A stretch of DNA of 64,000 bases, taken from positions 62,001 through 126,000 of the forward strand of contig NZ_JAGZ01000002.1 of NCBI RefSeq assembly GCF_000526915.1. Direction: 5' to 3'. Position numbers and translations under genes: made by a program. A model generated the notes under the pieces. That model saw nothing but the letters and a program-made list of their open reading frames with translations. It searched no databases and was not told where the DNA came from. The DNA comes from Mycobacterium genavense ATCC 51234. Lineage in GTDB: Bacteria; Actinomycetota; Actinomycetes; Mycobacteriales; Mycobacteriaceae. Positions 48,512 to 58,267 of this stretch are shown here, piece by piece (positions within the stretch are counted from its first letter, which is position 1; every line of letters begins with the position of its first letter).

Positions 48512-50044
48512 ATGCGAAAGACCTTCCGAAAAGCCGCTGCCGTAACAGCCGTGTTCCTTGCACTCATTGCGGGTTGCTCGCGCGGTGATGCGGCGCACTC
48601 TGCAGTAAGCCAAACCCAGGGTGCAACGCAGACATCGGCAGCGGCTCAAACACCGTACTCCGCAACACTTTCCGAGCTGCCCGACGCGGCCACCGCGCCC
48701 GCTTTCGCACCTGTGTCCAAGCTGATCAATGATGCGATCGGCGCGAACAAGCTGCCGGGGGTGGTGGTTGTGATCGGCCACGACGGCAACGTCGTCTTCC
48801 GCCATGCGTATGGCTGGCGCAAGCTTGCCGGCGAACCCGGGCTGGACGGACTGCCTGCACCCGCCAAGCCGATGACCGAGGACACGATTTTCGACTTGGC
48901 GTCGTTGACCAAGAGCCTCGCCACGGCGACCGCGGTCATGCAGCTATACGAACAAGGCAAGGTCGGATTCGACGACCCCGTCCAGCGCTACCTGCCCGAC
49001 TTCACCACGGTGGACGACCCGCGGCGCGCAAAGGTGACCGTTCGCATGTTGCTCACCCACACGTCGGGCGAACCGGGGGATGTCAATCTGGGAGATCCGT
49101 GGGGGCTCGACGGCGCCGACAAGACCGAAGGCATTCGTCGCGCGCTCACCACGCCGCTGGAGTCGGGCCCCGGTGCGGGTTTTCGCTACTCGGATATCAA
49201 TTACATTCTGCTTGGCGCGTTGGTCGAGAAGATCACGGGTGAGGCACTTGACATCTACGCTCAGCGACACGTATTCGAGCCGCTCGGCATGGCCGACACC
49301 CACTTCCTTCCCCCCGCCAAGGCGTGTGGTCCGCACACCACGATCGGGTCTGCGATCGCCTGGGCCCACGCGCCGACGGGTGGCGCGCCGGACGCGTGTC
49401 CCGCGGGTACCTGGAGCACCGGCTTGTTGCCCCGCATCGCGCCGACGGCGCGCGACGAAGAGGGCAGAGCCGATCCGGGCAAGAATCCCGATCTCGATCA
49501 TCTGCTGCGGGGCACCGTGCAGGACACGACGGCGCGGCACATGGGTGGCGTGGCCGGGCATGCCGGCGTGTTCTCGACGGCCCACGATGTCGGTGTCTTT
49601 GCCCAAGCCTTGCTGGACCGGCTCGCGGGTCGTCCGAGCGAATTCCCGTTGGCGCAACCAACTTTGGAGTTGATGACGGCTCCGCAGCAGCCGGGACACA
49701 CCCCTGGCCAACTCGAGGCAGCCAACGAAGCCACCCGAGAAGCCGTCGCGAAGAGACCGAATACCCGGGATCCGCTGCTAGCGCCGCGCTATCCGGCGAT
49801 CCCTGGGCAGAACCTGTGCGGCTTTGGCTGGGACATCGATACGGTCCTTTCCCCGCGGGGCATGGTTTTCCCGATCGGTAGCTTCGGCCACACCGGATTC
49901 ACCGGAACGTCGATCTGGATAGACCCGGGCTCGGATACGTACCTAGTTCTGCTCTCGAACTCGAGCTACACCCGGGGCAGCCCACCGATATCGGATCTGC
50001 GAGGTGAGGTTGCGACGGCGGCGGCCCGGGCTCTGGGCCCTTGA
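48512..50044 (+). CDS. Lipoprotein, class C beta-lactamase/DD-peptidase-like serine hydrolase
   Basis: 510 residues from ATG 48512; the longer frame upstream overlaps the previous gene. Lipobox in FLALIAGCSRG. Serine hydrolase motifs: FDLASLTKSLAT (SxxK), FRYSDINYILLG (YxN-type, Tyr-Ser-Asp), and a C-terminal GSFGHTGFTGTSIWID (HTG). Active-site serine enzymes of this kind (beta-lactamase/EstB/LpqK-like) hydrolyse esters or peptidoglycan peptides outside the membrane. Specificity not predictable. Intact; its 3' end overlaps the convergent peptidase frame by 146 bases. Confidence 0.82.
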   Translation: MRKTFRKAAAVTAVFLALIAGCSRGDAAHSAVSQTQGATQTSAAAQTPYSATLSELPDAATAPAFAPVSKLINDAIGANKLPGVVVVIGHDGNVVFRHAYGWRKLAGEPGLDGLPAPAKPMTEDTIFDLASLTKSLATATAVMQLYEQGKVGFDDPVQRYLPDFTTVDDPRRAKVTVRMLLTHTSGEPGDVNLGDPWGLDGADKTEGIRRALTTPLESGPGAGFRYSDINYILLGALVEKITGEALDIYAQRHVFEPLGMADTHFLPPAKACGPHTTIGSAIAWAHAPTGGAPDACPAGTWSTGLLPRIAPTARDEEGRADPGKNPDLDHLLRGTVQDTTARHMGGVAGHAGVFSTAHDVGVFAQALLDRLAGRPSEFPLAQPTLELMTAPQQPGHTPGQLEAANEATREAVAKRPNTRDPLLAPRYPAIPGQNLCGFGWDIDTVLSPRGMVFPIGSFGHTGFTGTSIWIDPGSDTYLVLLSNSSYTRGSPPISDLRGEVATAAARALGP

Positions 50045-50750
50045 GGGCTCGGGTCCGCTCGAAGTGTTGGTAGTCAAGGGGAGCCGCCCACTCGCCACCC
50101 CACCGCCAGCCACGTTCCGTGAAGGCGTGCACCGCTGGGTCGCCGCTGTGCAAGAGACCAGGGTCGGTGCGGCTGCGGTCCAAGTAAGCCGCGGCGTTCA
50201 CCGGTTCGAAATACTCGCTGGCGTAGAGGCACGGGTTGACAAGCGTGTTGATATCGATGGCCCGGCCGTAAGCATGGGGAGACCATTCGTCGGTACCTGG
50301 GATGCGTCGGCAGTTGAACGCCGACGTGTTGTTGTCCTCCATGGATAGCTCGTCGTCGGCGTCCGGGTAGTGATCGACCGTGCGGATCTTCTCGACGGGA
50401 TAGCGTAGCTGGTAAAGCTTTTCGAAGATCGCGATCACGTCGGGCACCAGGTCTTCGTGCACGATCAGGTCGCCGCGATGGGTCTGGCCGTCGAAACCGA
50501 TGTAGGCGGCGTCGACCCGTCGCAGTTGTCCCGGCGCGACGGGACATTCCGGCCGCCGGGTCGCGCCGAGTTCGGCGGCGGTGACCGGCGCTACGGTCGC
50601 GGGGGCAGGTGCCGACGACACGCTGGCCGCCGCCGAAGATGTGGCAGACGACGATGGTGGGTTCGGGGGCCGTGGCGGCGCGGAGGCGCACTGCACCAGC
50701 ACGACGACCGCTGCAAGCATTTCCGCCAGCAGGTCGCCCCTACGCTTCAC
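49899..50750 (-). CDS. M15-family peptidase (D-Ala-D-Ala carboxypeptidase-like), extended C-terminus
   Basis: 283 residues. N-terminal hydrophobic segment (LLAEMLAAVVVLVQCAS) for export, Ala/Pro linker, then an M15 domain with zinc ligands in WSPHAYGRAIDINTLVNPC (HxxxxxxD type) and WGGEWAAPLDYQHFE. After QHFE the sequence is Pro/Ser-rich and overlaps the serine hydrolase gene, so the original stop was probably close to 50030 and has been lost by mutation. It would trim peptidoglycan side chains. Catalytic core intact. Confidence 0.78.
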   Translation of the reverse strand: MKRRGDLLAEMLAAVVVLVQCASAPPRPPNPPSSSATSSAAASVSSAPAPATVAPVTAAELGATRRPECPVAPGQLRRVDAAYIGFDGQTHRGDLIVHEDLVPDVIAIFEKLYQLRYPVEKIRTVDHYPDADDELSMEDNNTSAFNCRRIPGTDEWSPHAYGRAIDINTLVNPCLYASEYFEPVNAAAYLDRSRTDPGLLHSGDPAVHAFTERGWRWGGEWAAPLDYQHFERTRALKGPEPGPPPSQPHLADPISVGCPGCSSSSRAELGTYPSPGLSRSTFR

Positions 50751-50876
50751 TGGGATCAGTCCTCACCGCTTACTTCCATCATTAACACCGTATGCGACTA
50801 GGACTGCGCCTGCCCAATCCCACACCGCACGTTCGCAACTCAGCGAAGTGGCGGAACTCTGACCTTGCCGCGGAGC

Positions 50877-50888
50877 TCACCCGGGTGA
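50877..50888. promoter_or_regulatory. Palindromic operator-like site 4 (TCACCCGGGTGA)
   Basis: Perfect 12-base palindrome identical to site 3, 105 bases before ATG 50994 of the SDR gene. Confidence 0.55.
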
Positions 50889-50985
50889 AACAACGTGGGC
50901 GTGATGACACCCCGCCCCGTCGCCCAGCAGACTGGCCGCAGTTCAGCGACCGAGATGTCGCCAGCACGCAACGACCAGCAGAAGG

Positions 50986-51765
50986 GTGTCACCATGCACT
51001 TCGGTTCCAAGTAAAGCCATCGTCGTCGGGGGCAGCGCCGGTATGGGCCAACAGGTCGCCGCCGACCTCGTGCGCCACGGCGGCAGCGCGGTGATTGTCG
51101 GCCGGTCGAAGGGCCGTGTTGATGACACCGTGGCCGAATTGACCGCCGGGGGTGGCCAGGCCTGGGGGATCACCGCCGAGTTGACGGATCGAAGCGCGGT
51201 CGCCGATGTGCAGCGCGTGCTTTCCGAACAGCACGCCGACGCGACGCTGTTGGTCAACGCGGCCGGATTCTTCGTTCCCAAGCCGTTTCTCGAGTACGAC
51301 GCGCAGGTCTACGACTCCTATATGGAACTCAACTACGCCCTGTTTTTCCTGACGCAGACCGTCGTCGCGGGCATGGTCGCCAAGGGTGAGGGCGGGGCTA
51401 CCGTCAACATCGGCAGCATGTGGGCGCATCAGGCGATCGGTCTGACCCCCTCGTCGGTGTACTCGATGCAAAAGGCTGGGCTGCATGCGCTGACCCACAA
51501 TCTGGCGATCGAGCTTGCCGGGCATCAGATTCGGGTCAACGCGGTAGCGCCGGCCGTCGTCAAGACCCCGCTCTACGAGGGCTTCATCGCGAAGGACGAG
51601 ATTGACGCCACGCTTGCCACTTTCGCGCCACTTCATCCCCTGGGACGAGTGGTCACCCCCGCCGACGTCGCCAACGCCGTGACGTATCTGCTGTCTGATG
51701 AGGCCAGCTGGGTCACCGGCGCCATTCTCAACGTCGACGGCGGCATCATGGCCGGCCGCAACTAG
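50986..51765 (+). CDS. Short-chain dehydrogenase with a disturbed start
   Basis: Classical [22 protein letters not shown] (loop), [11 protein letters not shown] (NNAG equivalent), [10 protein letters not shown] (Ser) and [14 protein letters not shown] (YxxxK), ending [21 protein letters not shown]. The likely native start is ATG 50994, spaced correctly after AGAAGGG and giving MHFGSK as in the paralogue fragment at 31682. That frame meets TAA at codon 7 because of one extra base (AAGTAAAGCC). The open frame can only be entered at GTG 50986, which has no spaced ribosome binding site. Probably inactive or very weakly translated; the body is intact. Downstream are msrB and msrA. Confidence 0.72.
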   Translation: MSPCTSVPSKAIVVGGSAGMGQQVAADLVRHGGSAVIVGRSKGRVDDTVAELTAGGGQAWGITAELTDRSAVADVQRVLSEQHADATLLVNAAGFFVPKPFLEYDAQVYDSYMELNYALFFLTQTVVAGMVAKGEGGATVNIGSMWAHQAIGLTPSSVYSMQKAGLHALTHNLAIELAGHQIRVNAVAPAVVKTPLYEGFIAKDEIDATLATFAPLHPLGRVVTPADVANAVTYLLSDEASWVTGAILNVDGGIMAGRN

Positions 51766-51782
51766 CCCGCTGGAGGATTTCC

Positions 51783-52270
51783 ATGTCACACCAATACAGC
51801 AAGAGCCCTGCCGCGGTTGAGGCGCTGAGCCCCGAGCGTACCACGTCACGCAGGAGAACGGCACGGAGCTTCCGCTCACCGGCGAGTATTGCAACAACCA
51901 CGAGCCCGGCATCTACGTCGACATTGTTTCTGGCGAACCGCTTTTCGCCTCGGTGAACAAATTCGACAGCGGAAGCGGCTGGCCCAGTTTCACCCAGCCG
52001 ATCGATGCCGACAGCCTTGTCGAGCGGCGCGACCGCAGCCACTTCATGAATCGGGTCGAGGTGCGGTCCGCCCACGCCGATAGCCATCTGGGGCACGTAT
52101 TCCCGGACGGGCCCACCGAAGCCGGCGGGCTGCGCTACTGCATCAACTCAGCATCGCTGCGATTCATCCACCGCGACGACTTGGAAGCCCAGGGTTATGG
52201 GCAATATCTGGGCTTGTTCGCCAAAGATGCGTTGGAGCAACACGATCGCGTCGGCGAGGAGAGATCATGA
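51783..52270 (+). pseudogene. msrB: Methionine-R-sulfoxide reductase MsrB, frameshifted
   Basis: [18 protein letters not shown], then one missing base near 51837. The next frame reads [47 protein letters not shown] and [14 protein letters not shown], with the catalytic Cys in RYCINS. It would reduce protein methionine-R-sulfoxide. The end overlaps the msrA start (ATGA-like overlap at 52267-52270). Confidence 0.87.
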
Positions 52271-52620
52271 CCGGCCACAACAAAATCGCCGTTCTCGCCG
52301 GTGCGTGCTTTTGGGGCATGGAGGACCTGTTCCGCAGGCGGCCCGGTGTGGTCTCCACCCGTGTCGGCTACACCGGCGGCAGCAACAGACACCCCACCTA
52401 CCGCAATCACCCCGGCCACGCCGAGGCACTCGAAATCACCTACGACCCAGACGAGACCGATTACCGGGCACTGCTGGAATTCTTCGTCCAGATCCACGAC
52501 CCATCGTGGTGTGGCGAGGGATCAGATCGGTCACTGTCACCTTTGGAGTGTCTCTGGCCGAACTTTATACTCTCGCCGGCCAGACGTTTGCGATCGACCA
52601 ATTCTTCGCCACATCAGTAG
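52267..52620 (+). pseudogene. msrA: Methionine-S-sulfoxide reductase MsrA, 3' half replaced
   Basis: [20 protein letters not shown] has the GCFWG-type active site, and [20 protein letters not shown] and [15 protein letters not shown] follow. MsrA should continue about 60-80 residues further (TTLNRQG...). From about 52500 the sequence changes to the 3' end of an unrelated ADP-ribosyltransferase in another frame. A recombination or deletion joint therefore lies near 52500. Confidence 0.82.
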
Positions 52621-52847
52621 ACCGCAGAGTGGCCGTGAAGGAATTCACCGAGCCAGCACCCGCGCCAGCGCTGTACCGCGTCAGGGTGGAAGCCGGAACT
52701 GAGGCCGTTTGGATACCCCCGCTTGGCGCTGCGGAGGAGGCGCGCCAGATGGAGTTACTCCTGCTGCCTGGTCTAGAGGCGCGTATTCTCGCGGTAGACG
52801 ACAGCGGCACGCCGCCAATCGTGGAGATGGAGGTGAGCGATGGGTAG
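52497..52847 (+). pseudogene. C-terminal fragment of an ADP-ribosyltransferase toxin
   Basis: [20 protein letters not shown] (first conserved Arg), [20 protein letters not shown] (the S-T-S-like strand) and ARQMELLLLPGLEARILAVDD (QxE motif before LLLPG) follow the order R...S...QxE of ADP-ribosylating toxins. The N-terminal part of the protein, including any secretion module, is missing. It now continues in frame from msrA/msrB DNA. The last base overlaps the next start. Confidence 0.65.
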
Positions 52848-53067
52848 GTTCTCCGACGACATTCCGCTCAGGCCGCGAGGCAGTGTTGCGCCAACGACTG
52901 TTCCCGTATTGCTTCGCAAGCTCCACGTCAAGGACGCGCCGTTTGAGAAGCAGAGCGAAGCAATTCGCGAATGGCTAGCGACCAATAAACCAGGTCTCAC
53001 CATGCGTTATAGCCTCGAGCGACATGGATTCGGCGAATTGCTCCGCAACCAGATACGGCTGTCTTAG
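52840..53067 (+). CDS. Small protein following the toxin fragment, candidate immunity protein
   Basis: 75 residues (MGRFSDDIPLRPRGSVAPTT ... FEKQSEAIREWLATNKPGLT ... SLERHGFGELLRNQIRLS). It starts ATG 52840 within the stop region of the toxin fragment (coupled). Not recognised; position and size suit an immunity or regulatory partner. It could itself be a fragment. Confidence 0.5.
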   Translation: MGRFSDDIPLRPRGSVAPTTVPVLLRKLHVKDAPFEKQSEAIREWLATNKPGLTMRYSLERHGFGELLRNQIRLS

Positions 53068-53130
53068 AAGCTCGGCGGCGCGCTAACGGCATTCTACGTT
53101 TGACGTGGTGTTGACGTGGCGGCTACGTGA

Positions 53131-53153
53131 GCAGTTTACGCGATTTGAACTGC
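53131..53153. terminator. Hairpin beyond the tmRNA 3' end
   Basis: GCAGTT ... AACTGC (extended by A/T on the outside) forms a seven-pair stem with a roughly 11-base loop, 8 bases after the tmRNA CCA end on its strand. No U run, as usual for mycobacteria. Confidence 0.4.
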
Positions 53154-53160
53154 TGTTAAG

Positions 53161-53526
53161 TGGTGGAGCTGCCGGGAGTCGAACCCGGGTCCTACGGCAT
53201 TCCCTCAAGGCTTCTCCGTGCGCAGTTCGCTATGCCCCTGCTCGGATCTCCTGGTCACGCGAACTAGCCAGGATGACGATCCCAGTCGCTGTTGGTGTCC
53301 CGATGAGTCCCGCGACCGGATTCATCGGTGGATCCCTCTAGCTGATGCCGGGGTCCGGGTCGAGGGCGGCCCGGTCCGACAGACTAGCTTCGCTTAGGCA
53401 GCGAGAGCGTAGTCGCGCTGATGTGAATCGGCGCTTATATGGTTACAACGACGCTTACGGTGGTCTCTTGCCTGCACCGGCACGCTTCCCTTGATTCGAT
53501 GCGCGAAGTCGAAACCGCTCAGCCCC
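53161..53526 (-). ncRNA. ssrA: tmRNA (ssrA)
   Basis: The 5' end begins GGGGCTGAGCGGTTTCGACT and the 3' end is an alanyl-tRNA-like arm ending GGACCCGGGTTCGACTCC ... CACCA. The internal tag reading frame encodes ADSHQRDYALAA and ends with TAA at 53394-53396, the same tag as in M. tuberculosis. 366 nt fits the known length. It rescues stalled ribosomes with SmpB, encoded at 55655. Any reading frame called through it is not a gene. Confidence 0.95.
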
Positions 53527-53682
53527 TCGCACCCTGCCGACTTTCGGCAGACACTCCATTCTACGGCAGCATTAACCAGCGGCAACGGGATTATGTTCCG
53601 TTGTCCGACGAGCGTCGACTTGTTGGGCGCACAGCGCCACATCAGCCCAACAACTCGACGTTCGCGCGGAAGTCGACCGCGG
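53527..53682. promoter_or_regulatory. Upstream region of ssrA
   Basis: 156 bases between the tmRNA 5' end and the MDMPI pseudogene stop. It should carry the ssrA promoter. No clear hexamers read by eye. Confidence 0.35.
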
Positions 53683-54529
53683 TCAGATCACGAAGTTGAG
53701 CCGCTCGACGATCCGCGCCGCGACGTCCCGGTCGCCGCCGAGTTCGACGTCCTGCGGACGCGCCGGGCACATCGGGCGCCCGCCGGCGAGCCTGGTGAGC
53801 TGCAACGCGTCCACCTGGACCGTCGCCGTCGGTTCCTGCCCCCCGAAGTCCGGTACCACCTGCGCGCGCCCGTCGACGCTGACCCGGATGCTGCGCGCCA
53901 GCGGACCAGTCAGGTCGAAAAGGATCCGGGACCCCTCGGCGCTTTCGCGAGTTTGCCGACGACGAAGCCCAGAGTGGCCGCGACCTCATCCAGAGACAGC
54001 CGCGACGCCGCCCCCTCCAGCTCCGCATCCGACGACGGCCGCACGATCGCCACGCGGATGTCTTGCTCGTGCATCCAGCAGTCGAAGACCCGGATCCGCA
54101 TGAACCGTCCATAACTTTCCGGACCCGCGGGCGTGAACGTCTCGGCGTTCCAGTCTGCCTGCGACATCGCCTGCAGGACCTTGCGACGATCTTCGGTCAC
54201 CGCACGGTATCGGTCCAGCACAGCGCCGCTGGATTGGGTGCCGAGGTGGCGCACCCAGCACTCGTTCATCGCCCCGATGTCGTTGCGCACATGATCGAGC
54301 GCCTTGACGTCGATGTCGGGTTCGGGCGCCGCGACGCCCTGCAAGAACGACTCGGTGTCGATGATGTGCGCGACACCACGCCCTGCACGTCCCAGCCCGG
54401 CAGCGGCGTCGCGGCCCGCCACTGCGCCTCGGGCAACCCGGCCAGCAGTGCATCGATCGAGTCCCACACCGCGAACAATCCGTTCAGCACATCGGACTTG
54501 TCGAGAATGGTGACAGCACGCGTAGTCAT
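53683..54529 (-). pseudogene. Maleylpyruvate isomerase-type (mycothiol-dependent MDMPI) protein, two frameshifts
   Basis: First frame MTTRAVTILDKSDVLNGLFA ... AATPLPGWDVQGVV; second frame AHIIDTESFLQGVAAPEPDI, RVFDCWMHEQDIRVAI, AATLGFVVGKLAKAP; third frame ILFDLTGPLARSIRV ... ERLNFVI to TGA 53683. HIID and WMHEQD carry the metal His/Asp/His ligands of the DinB-like MDMPI_N fold. Frames change near 54375 and at 53925 (GGGG for GGG). About 280 residues if mended; mycothiol-dependent enzymes of uncertain substrate. Confidence 0.82.
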
Positions 54530-54561
54530 GGTCGGATGCTAGGCCGATTAGCGCCCGATCG

Positions 54562-55625
54562 TTAGCCGCTCGCGTCAGAACCAGACCGACGATCCACAGA
54601 ATGCCCGACGCCCCGATCGTCCAGATCAATCCGCCGAAGGCGGTGACAAACGCTCCGAGCCCGATCACCAGCACCGCATGCACCAGGCGGGCAACGACAA
54701 AGCCCCGCTCTCGCAGGACCGACACCAGAACCGTGCGGGGTATGGCATGCAGGAGTCGGCCGAGAATGACGATCAGCGCCGCGGTGAGCACTCCGGTCGC
54801 CACGCGTAGCGCCACCGTCGGATGACCGCCGTCGTGGTTGAACCCAGCCATCACCATGCCGACGCTCTGGCAGCGACTCACTCGATCGCGCAACACCATC
54901 ATTGCCAGGACGACGGTGGCGGCGGGATACAGCGAGATCATGATGCTGGCCAGTGACAGCAGCCAGGACTGCAGCGCGATCAACTGGGCGACCAGGGCGC
55001 AGATGTCCAGCAGCGCGATGGCCAGCGCGAGCTTCATCGATTCGCCGCGCGGCAGCCGCAAGGTACGCCTCGAGGCGGCCAGCGCGGTGATCACCACGGT
55101 CGCCGACAGCCGCGCGAACATCAACGGCCACAGCTTGGAATCGTGCGGCGACTGGTGCAGGAACACCAGGTCCAGTCCGAACGCACACCCGGCCAATATG
55201 GTGAGCCACGCCACTTTGGGCGTGAACCGGAACTGGGTCTTGCCCTCGGCGCCGGCCTCCCGGCTGACCAGCAGCACCGCGATGATGGCCAGCACGACGC
55301 CTATCGAGGCCGCGGAGCCGGGTCTCTCCCCGAAGGCGACACCGACGGCCACGGGCACGGCCGCGTTGAGCACCCCCGCCAACGGCGCGACCACCGAGAT
55401 GGGTCCGGAGCCCAGCGCCGCGTAGAACGCCCACATGCCGAATGCCTGACCGATGCCGTACAAGCAGCCCCAGAAGATCGCACCGGAATGAATCGGCCCA
55501 CCCACGCACAGTGCGATCAGCCCGAGCAGCACGGCCTCGACCGGGTATGCCGCCACCATCACGCGCAGCGCGACCACCCGCCGCGCTGCTACGCCGCCCA
55601 CAAAGTCGCTGACGCCGTAGGACAC
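54562..55625 (-). pseudogene. EamA-type drug/metabolite transporter, probably fused to a downstream membrane protein
   Basis: Residues 1-262 are an EamA (DMT) transporter: SYGVSDFVGGVAARRVVALR, GSGPISVVAPLAGVLNAAVPV and LSLASIMISLYPAATVVLAM. The sequence then turns, without a stop, into about 90 residues of another hydrophobic protein (HPTVALRVATGVLTAALIVI ... GGLIWTIGASGILWIVGLVL) and continues open into the MDMPI gene. The EamA end and the start of the next protein appear lost by deletion near 54840. No ATG stands in the usual position near 55650; GTG 55625 is the first start. Confidence 0.6.
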
Positions 55626-55654
55626 GGCAGACAGCTGGGCGTAGGCGGCTCCGA

Positions 55655-56164
55655 TCAGTTCATACCCTTTGCTCGTCGTCCCAGTTCGCGAACCACTTCA
55701 CGCTGGGCATCACGGCGGGCGAGGTCCTGACGTTTGTCGTACGCTCGCTTACCTCGTGCCAGTGCGAGCTCGACCTTGACCTTGCCCTCGGAAAAATACA
55801 ACGACAGCGGCACCAAGGCGAGGTTACCATCGCGAATTTTTCCGATCAGTGTGTCGATCTGTCGCCTGTGTAACAACAACTTCCGATTGCGACGAGGATC
55901 ATGGTTTGTCCAGCTACCGTGCTCGTACTCGGGAATGTGCAAGTTACGCAACCACACTTCGCCGTCGTCGACGGTTGCGAACGCATCAGCGAGCGAAGCC
56001 TGGCCCAGCCGTAGGCTTTTGACTTCGGTGCCGACCAAAGCCACTCCTGCCTCGAACAACTCCTCGATCGCGTAGTTGTGCCTGACCTTGCGATTGGTGG
56101 CCACGATCTTTTTGTCGTCGCGCTTGCCACCACTGGCCTTACCCCCACCGGACTTTGCGGCCAC
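55655..56164 (-). CDS. smpB: SsrA-binding protein SmpB
   Basis: 169 residues, intact: NRKVRHNYAIEELFEAGVAL, GTEVKSLRLGQASLADAF, EVWLRNLHIPEYEHGSW and the basic tail DLARRDAQREVVRELGRRAK. SmpB binds tmRNA and the decoding centre. ssrA lies 2.1 kb downstream. A few codons follow the ftsX gene on the same strand. Confidence 0.96.
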   Translation of the reverse strand: MAAKSGGGKASGGKRDDKKIVATNRKVRHNYAIEELFEAGVALVGTEVKSLRLGQASLADAFATVDDGEVWLRNLHIPEYEHGSWTNHDPRRNRKLLLHRRQIDTLIGKIRDGNLALVPLSLYFSEGKVKVELALARGKRAYDKRQDLARRDAQREVVRELGRRAKGMN

Positions 56165-56166
56165 AG

Positions 56167-57060
56167 CTAACGCCGCACGTAGAGGCGCAGCGTCGCGTAC
56201 GCCGTCAGCCCGGCCATCGATACGCCGAGCAGGAACAGGATCGGAGAGATGTAAAGGATGTCGGCGTAGTCCACGCGGGCGATCAAATTGGCTTGGTAGA
56301 ACTGGTTTAACGCGTTGTCCAGGAACAGGGCGCGCACCACGATCAGGCCGCCGACCGCAATCGCCACACCGAGAGCGGCCGCGAGCATCGCCTCCACCAG
56401 GAACGGCAGCTGGGTATACCAGCGACTGGCCCCCACCAGCCGCATGATCCCGATTTCGGTGCGCCGTGTGTAGGCCGCCACCTGAACCATGTTGGCAATC
56501 AACAGGATCGCGCCGACCGCCTGCACCAATGCGACGGCGAACGCGACATTGCTCAGACCGTCCAAGACCGCGAACAGCCGATCGATCAGATCTTTCTGGT
56601 TGAGCACCGAGAGCACTCCCGGCTGCCCCTGCATCGCCACGTCAAAGTCCTTGTGCTGCTCGGGATTGTTCAACTTGACGATGAACGAGGCCGGAAACGA
56701 ATCCTTGCCCGCAACGTCCTTGTACTGCGGGAACTTTCGGATGGCGTCGTCGTAGGCGTCCTGACGATTGAGAAAGCGAACCGATTTGACGTCGTCGCGG
56801 CCCTCGATCTTCGTGTGCAATCCCTTACACGGATTGGTGCTGCACGCCGGATCGTTGGCCGAGACGTCTTCGGTGAGGAACACCTGCGTCTCGACGCGGT
56901 CGAGGTAGATTGCGCGGGAATGCTCGGCCAGTCGCACCACCAGCAGACCGCCGCCGAACAGGCCGACGGAGATCGCGGTCGTCAGGATCATCGCAACCGT
57001 CATCGTCACATTGCGACGAATACCGGTCAGGACCTCGTTGAGCAGGAAGCCAAAGCGCAC
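56167..57060 (-). CDS. ftsX: Cell division protein FtsX
   Basis: 297 residues, four membrane helices: [20 protein letters not shown], a periplasmic loop with a Cys pair ([12 protein letters not shown]), [20 protein letters not shown], and the FtsX/MacB C-terminal helices ([40 protein letters not shown]). With FtsE it forms the divisome ABC complex that activates RipC-type hydrolases. The start shares one base with the ftsE stop. Intact. Confidence 0.95.
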   Translation of the reverse strand: MRFGFLLNEVLTGIRRNVTMTVAMILTTAISVGLFGGGLLVVRLAEHSRAIYLDRVETQVFLTEDVSANDPACSTNPCKGLHTKIEGRDDVKSVRFLNRQDAYDDAIRKFPQYKDVAGKDSFPASFIVKLNNPEQHKDFDVAMQGQPGVLSVLNQKDLIDRLFAVLDGLSNVAFAVALVQAVGAILLIANMVQVAAYTRRTEIGIMRLVGASRWYTQLPFLVEAMLAAALGVAIAVGGLIVVRALFLDNALNQFYQANLIARVDYADILYISPILFLLGVSMAGLTAYATLRLYVRR

Positions 57061-57749
57061 TAGCGGTCCATCCCGTAGACGCCGCGCTGCTCGTCGCGAA
57101 CCAACCGGCCCAGCGACAATTCCACGACGCGCTGCCGCATCGAGTCCACGATGTGGTGATCGTGCGTGGCCATCAGCACCGTCGTCCCGGTGCGGTTGAT
57201 CCGATCCAGCAGGTCCATGATGTCGTTGCTGGTGTCGGGGTCCAGGTTCCCGGTGGGCTCATCGGCCAGCAGGACCAGCGGCCGGTTGACGAACGCGCGC
57301 GCGATCGCCACCCGCTGCTGCTCACCGCCCGACAGTTCGTGTGGCAGCCGGTTGGCTTTGCCGGACAGGCCGACCGTCTCCAGCACGTCGGGCACCACCC
57401 GGTTGATCTGGTCGGCACGCTTGCCGATGACCTCCAGCGCGAAGGCCACGTTCTCATACACCGTCTTTTGCTGTAGCAGCCGGAAGTCCTGGAAAACGCA
57501 GCCGATCACCTGGCGCAGCTTGGGCACATGCCGCCCGGGCAGCTTGTTGACGTGGAACTTCGACACCCGCACATCGCCGGTGGTCGGCGTCTCTGCGGCC
57601 AGCAGCAACCGCATGAACGTCGATTTTCCCGAGCCCGACGGACCGATCAGGAAGACGAATTCACCCTTGTCGATTTTAACGTTGACGTCGTCTAACGCCG
57701 GACGCGCCGACGCTTTGTACTTCTTGCTGACATGGTCAAGGGTGATCAT
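57060..57749 (-). CDS. ftsE: Cell division ATP-binding protein FtsE
   Basis: 229 residues from ATG 57749: Walker [10 protein letters not shown], signature [14 protein letters not shown], Walker [13 protein letters not shown]-loop ATHDHHIV. Standard FtsE length. Longer upstream frame overlaps the Pro-rich gene in another phase and is rejected. Intact. Confidence 0.96.
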   Translation of the reverse strand: MITLDHVSKKYKASARPALDDVNVKIDKGEFVFLIGPSGSGKSTFMRLLLAAETPTTGDVRVSKFHVNKLPGRHVPKLRQVIGCVFQDFRLLQQKTVYENVAFALEVIGKRADQINRVVPDVLETVGLSGKANRLPHELSGGEQQRVAIARAFVNRPLVLLADEPTGNLDPDTSNDIMDLLDRINRTGTTVLMATHDHHIVDSMRQRVVELSLGRLVRDEQRGVYGMDR

Positions 57750-57793
57750 CACGGCACGCCAGTGTAGCGGTGAATTTCGCTGGACCGCGGAGA

Positions 57794-58267
57794 TCAGCCC
57801 GCGGGTGGCGCCGATGTGGGAACCGGCCCCGGGCCCGGCATCGGTTGCTGTTGAGGTGTGGGCGTGGGGCTTGGGCTGGGCGGACAGAAGGGCGGCGGCA
57901 GCAGGCAGGGCAGCTGGAACGGCGGCGGCGGCGTGGTCGTCGTCGGCGGCGGCGGTGTGGTGGTCGTCGGGCTCGGCGGCAGCGTGCTGGTCGGCGTCGG
58001 AACGTAGGTGTTGGCCGGCGGCTGCACCCTGGTGCGCGGCACCCAGGTGTAGTTCGGGTCGGGCACGAAGCCCGGCGGCACCACCTGCGAAGGCGGTGGT
58101 TTGGGGGCCGGCTCGAGGCGGTTGGCGTCGTACAACCACCATGTTGCGAGGAACGCGCCGATCAATAGCAGGGTCGACGTGCGGATCCGGCCCCCGAACA
58201 TGTGGCCGGGCCAGCTTTTGTCCGAGTCGTCGCGGTGCTTCTCGAGGACGTTGAAGGTGAGTTTCAC
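57794..58267 (-). CDS. Pro-rich single-pass membrane protein (Rv3103c-like)
   Basis: 157 residues from GTG 58267: a short N-terminus, one membrane helix ([19 protein letters not shown]), then a Pro/Thr-rich extracytoplasmic tail ([13 protein letters not shown]). Same place as M. tuberculosis Rv3103c between mscS and ftsE. The start overlaps the mscS-like stop (GTGA). Low-complexity tail; function unknown. Confidence 0.8.
   Translation of the reverse strand: MKLTFNVLEKHRDDSDKSWPGHMFGGRIRTSTLLLIGAFLATWWLYDANRLEPAPKPPPSQVVPPGFVPDPNYTWVPRTRVQPPANTYVPTPTSTLPPSPTTTTPPPPTTTTPPPPFQLPCLLPPPFCPPSPSPTPTPQQQPMPGPGPVPTSAPPAG

Noticed and set aside
53394..53642. Reading frame ending ADSHQRDYALAA
   Set aside because: The end is the tmRNA tag; the RNA is the product, not an 82-residue protein.
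53910..54561. In-frame continuation of the EamA frame through MDMPI as a single 571-residue protein
   Set aside because: The MDMPI part has its own start at 54529 in another frame; the joint frame is a result of indels.
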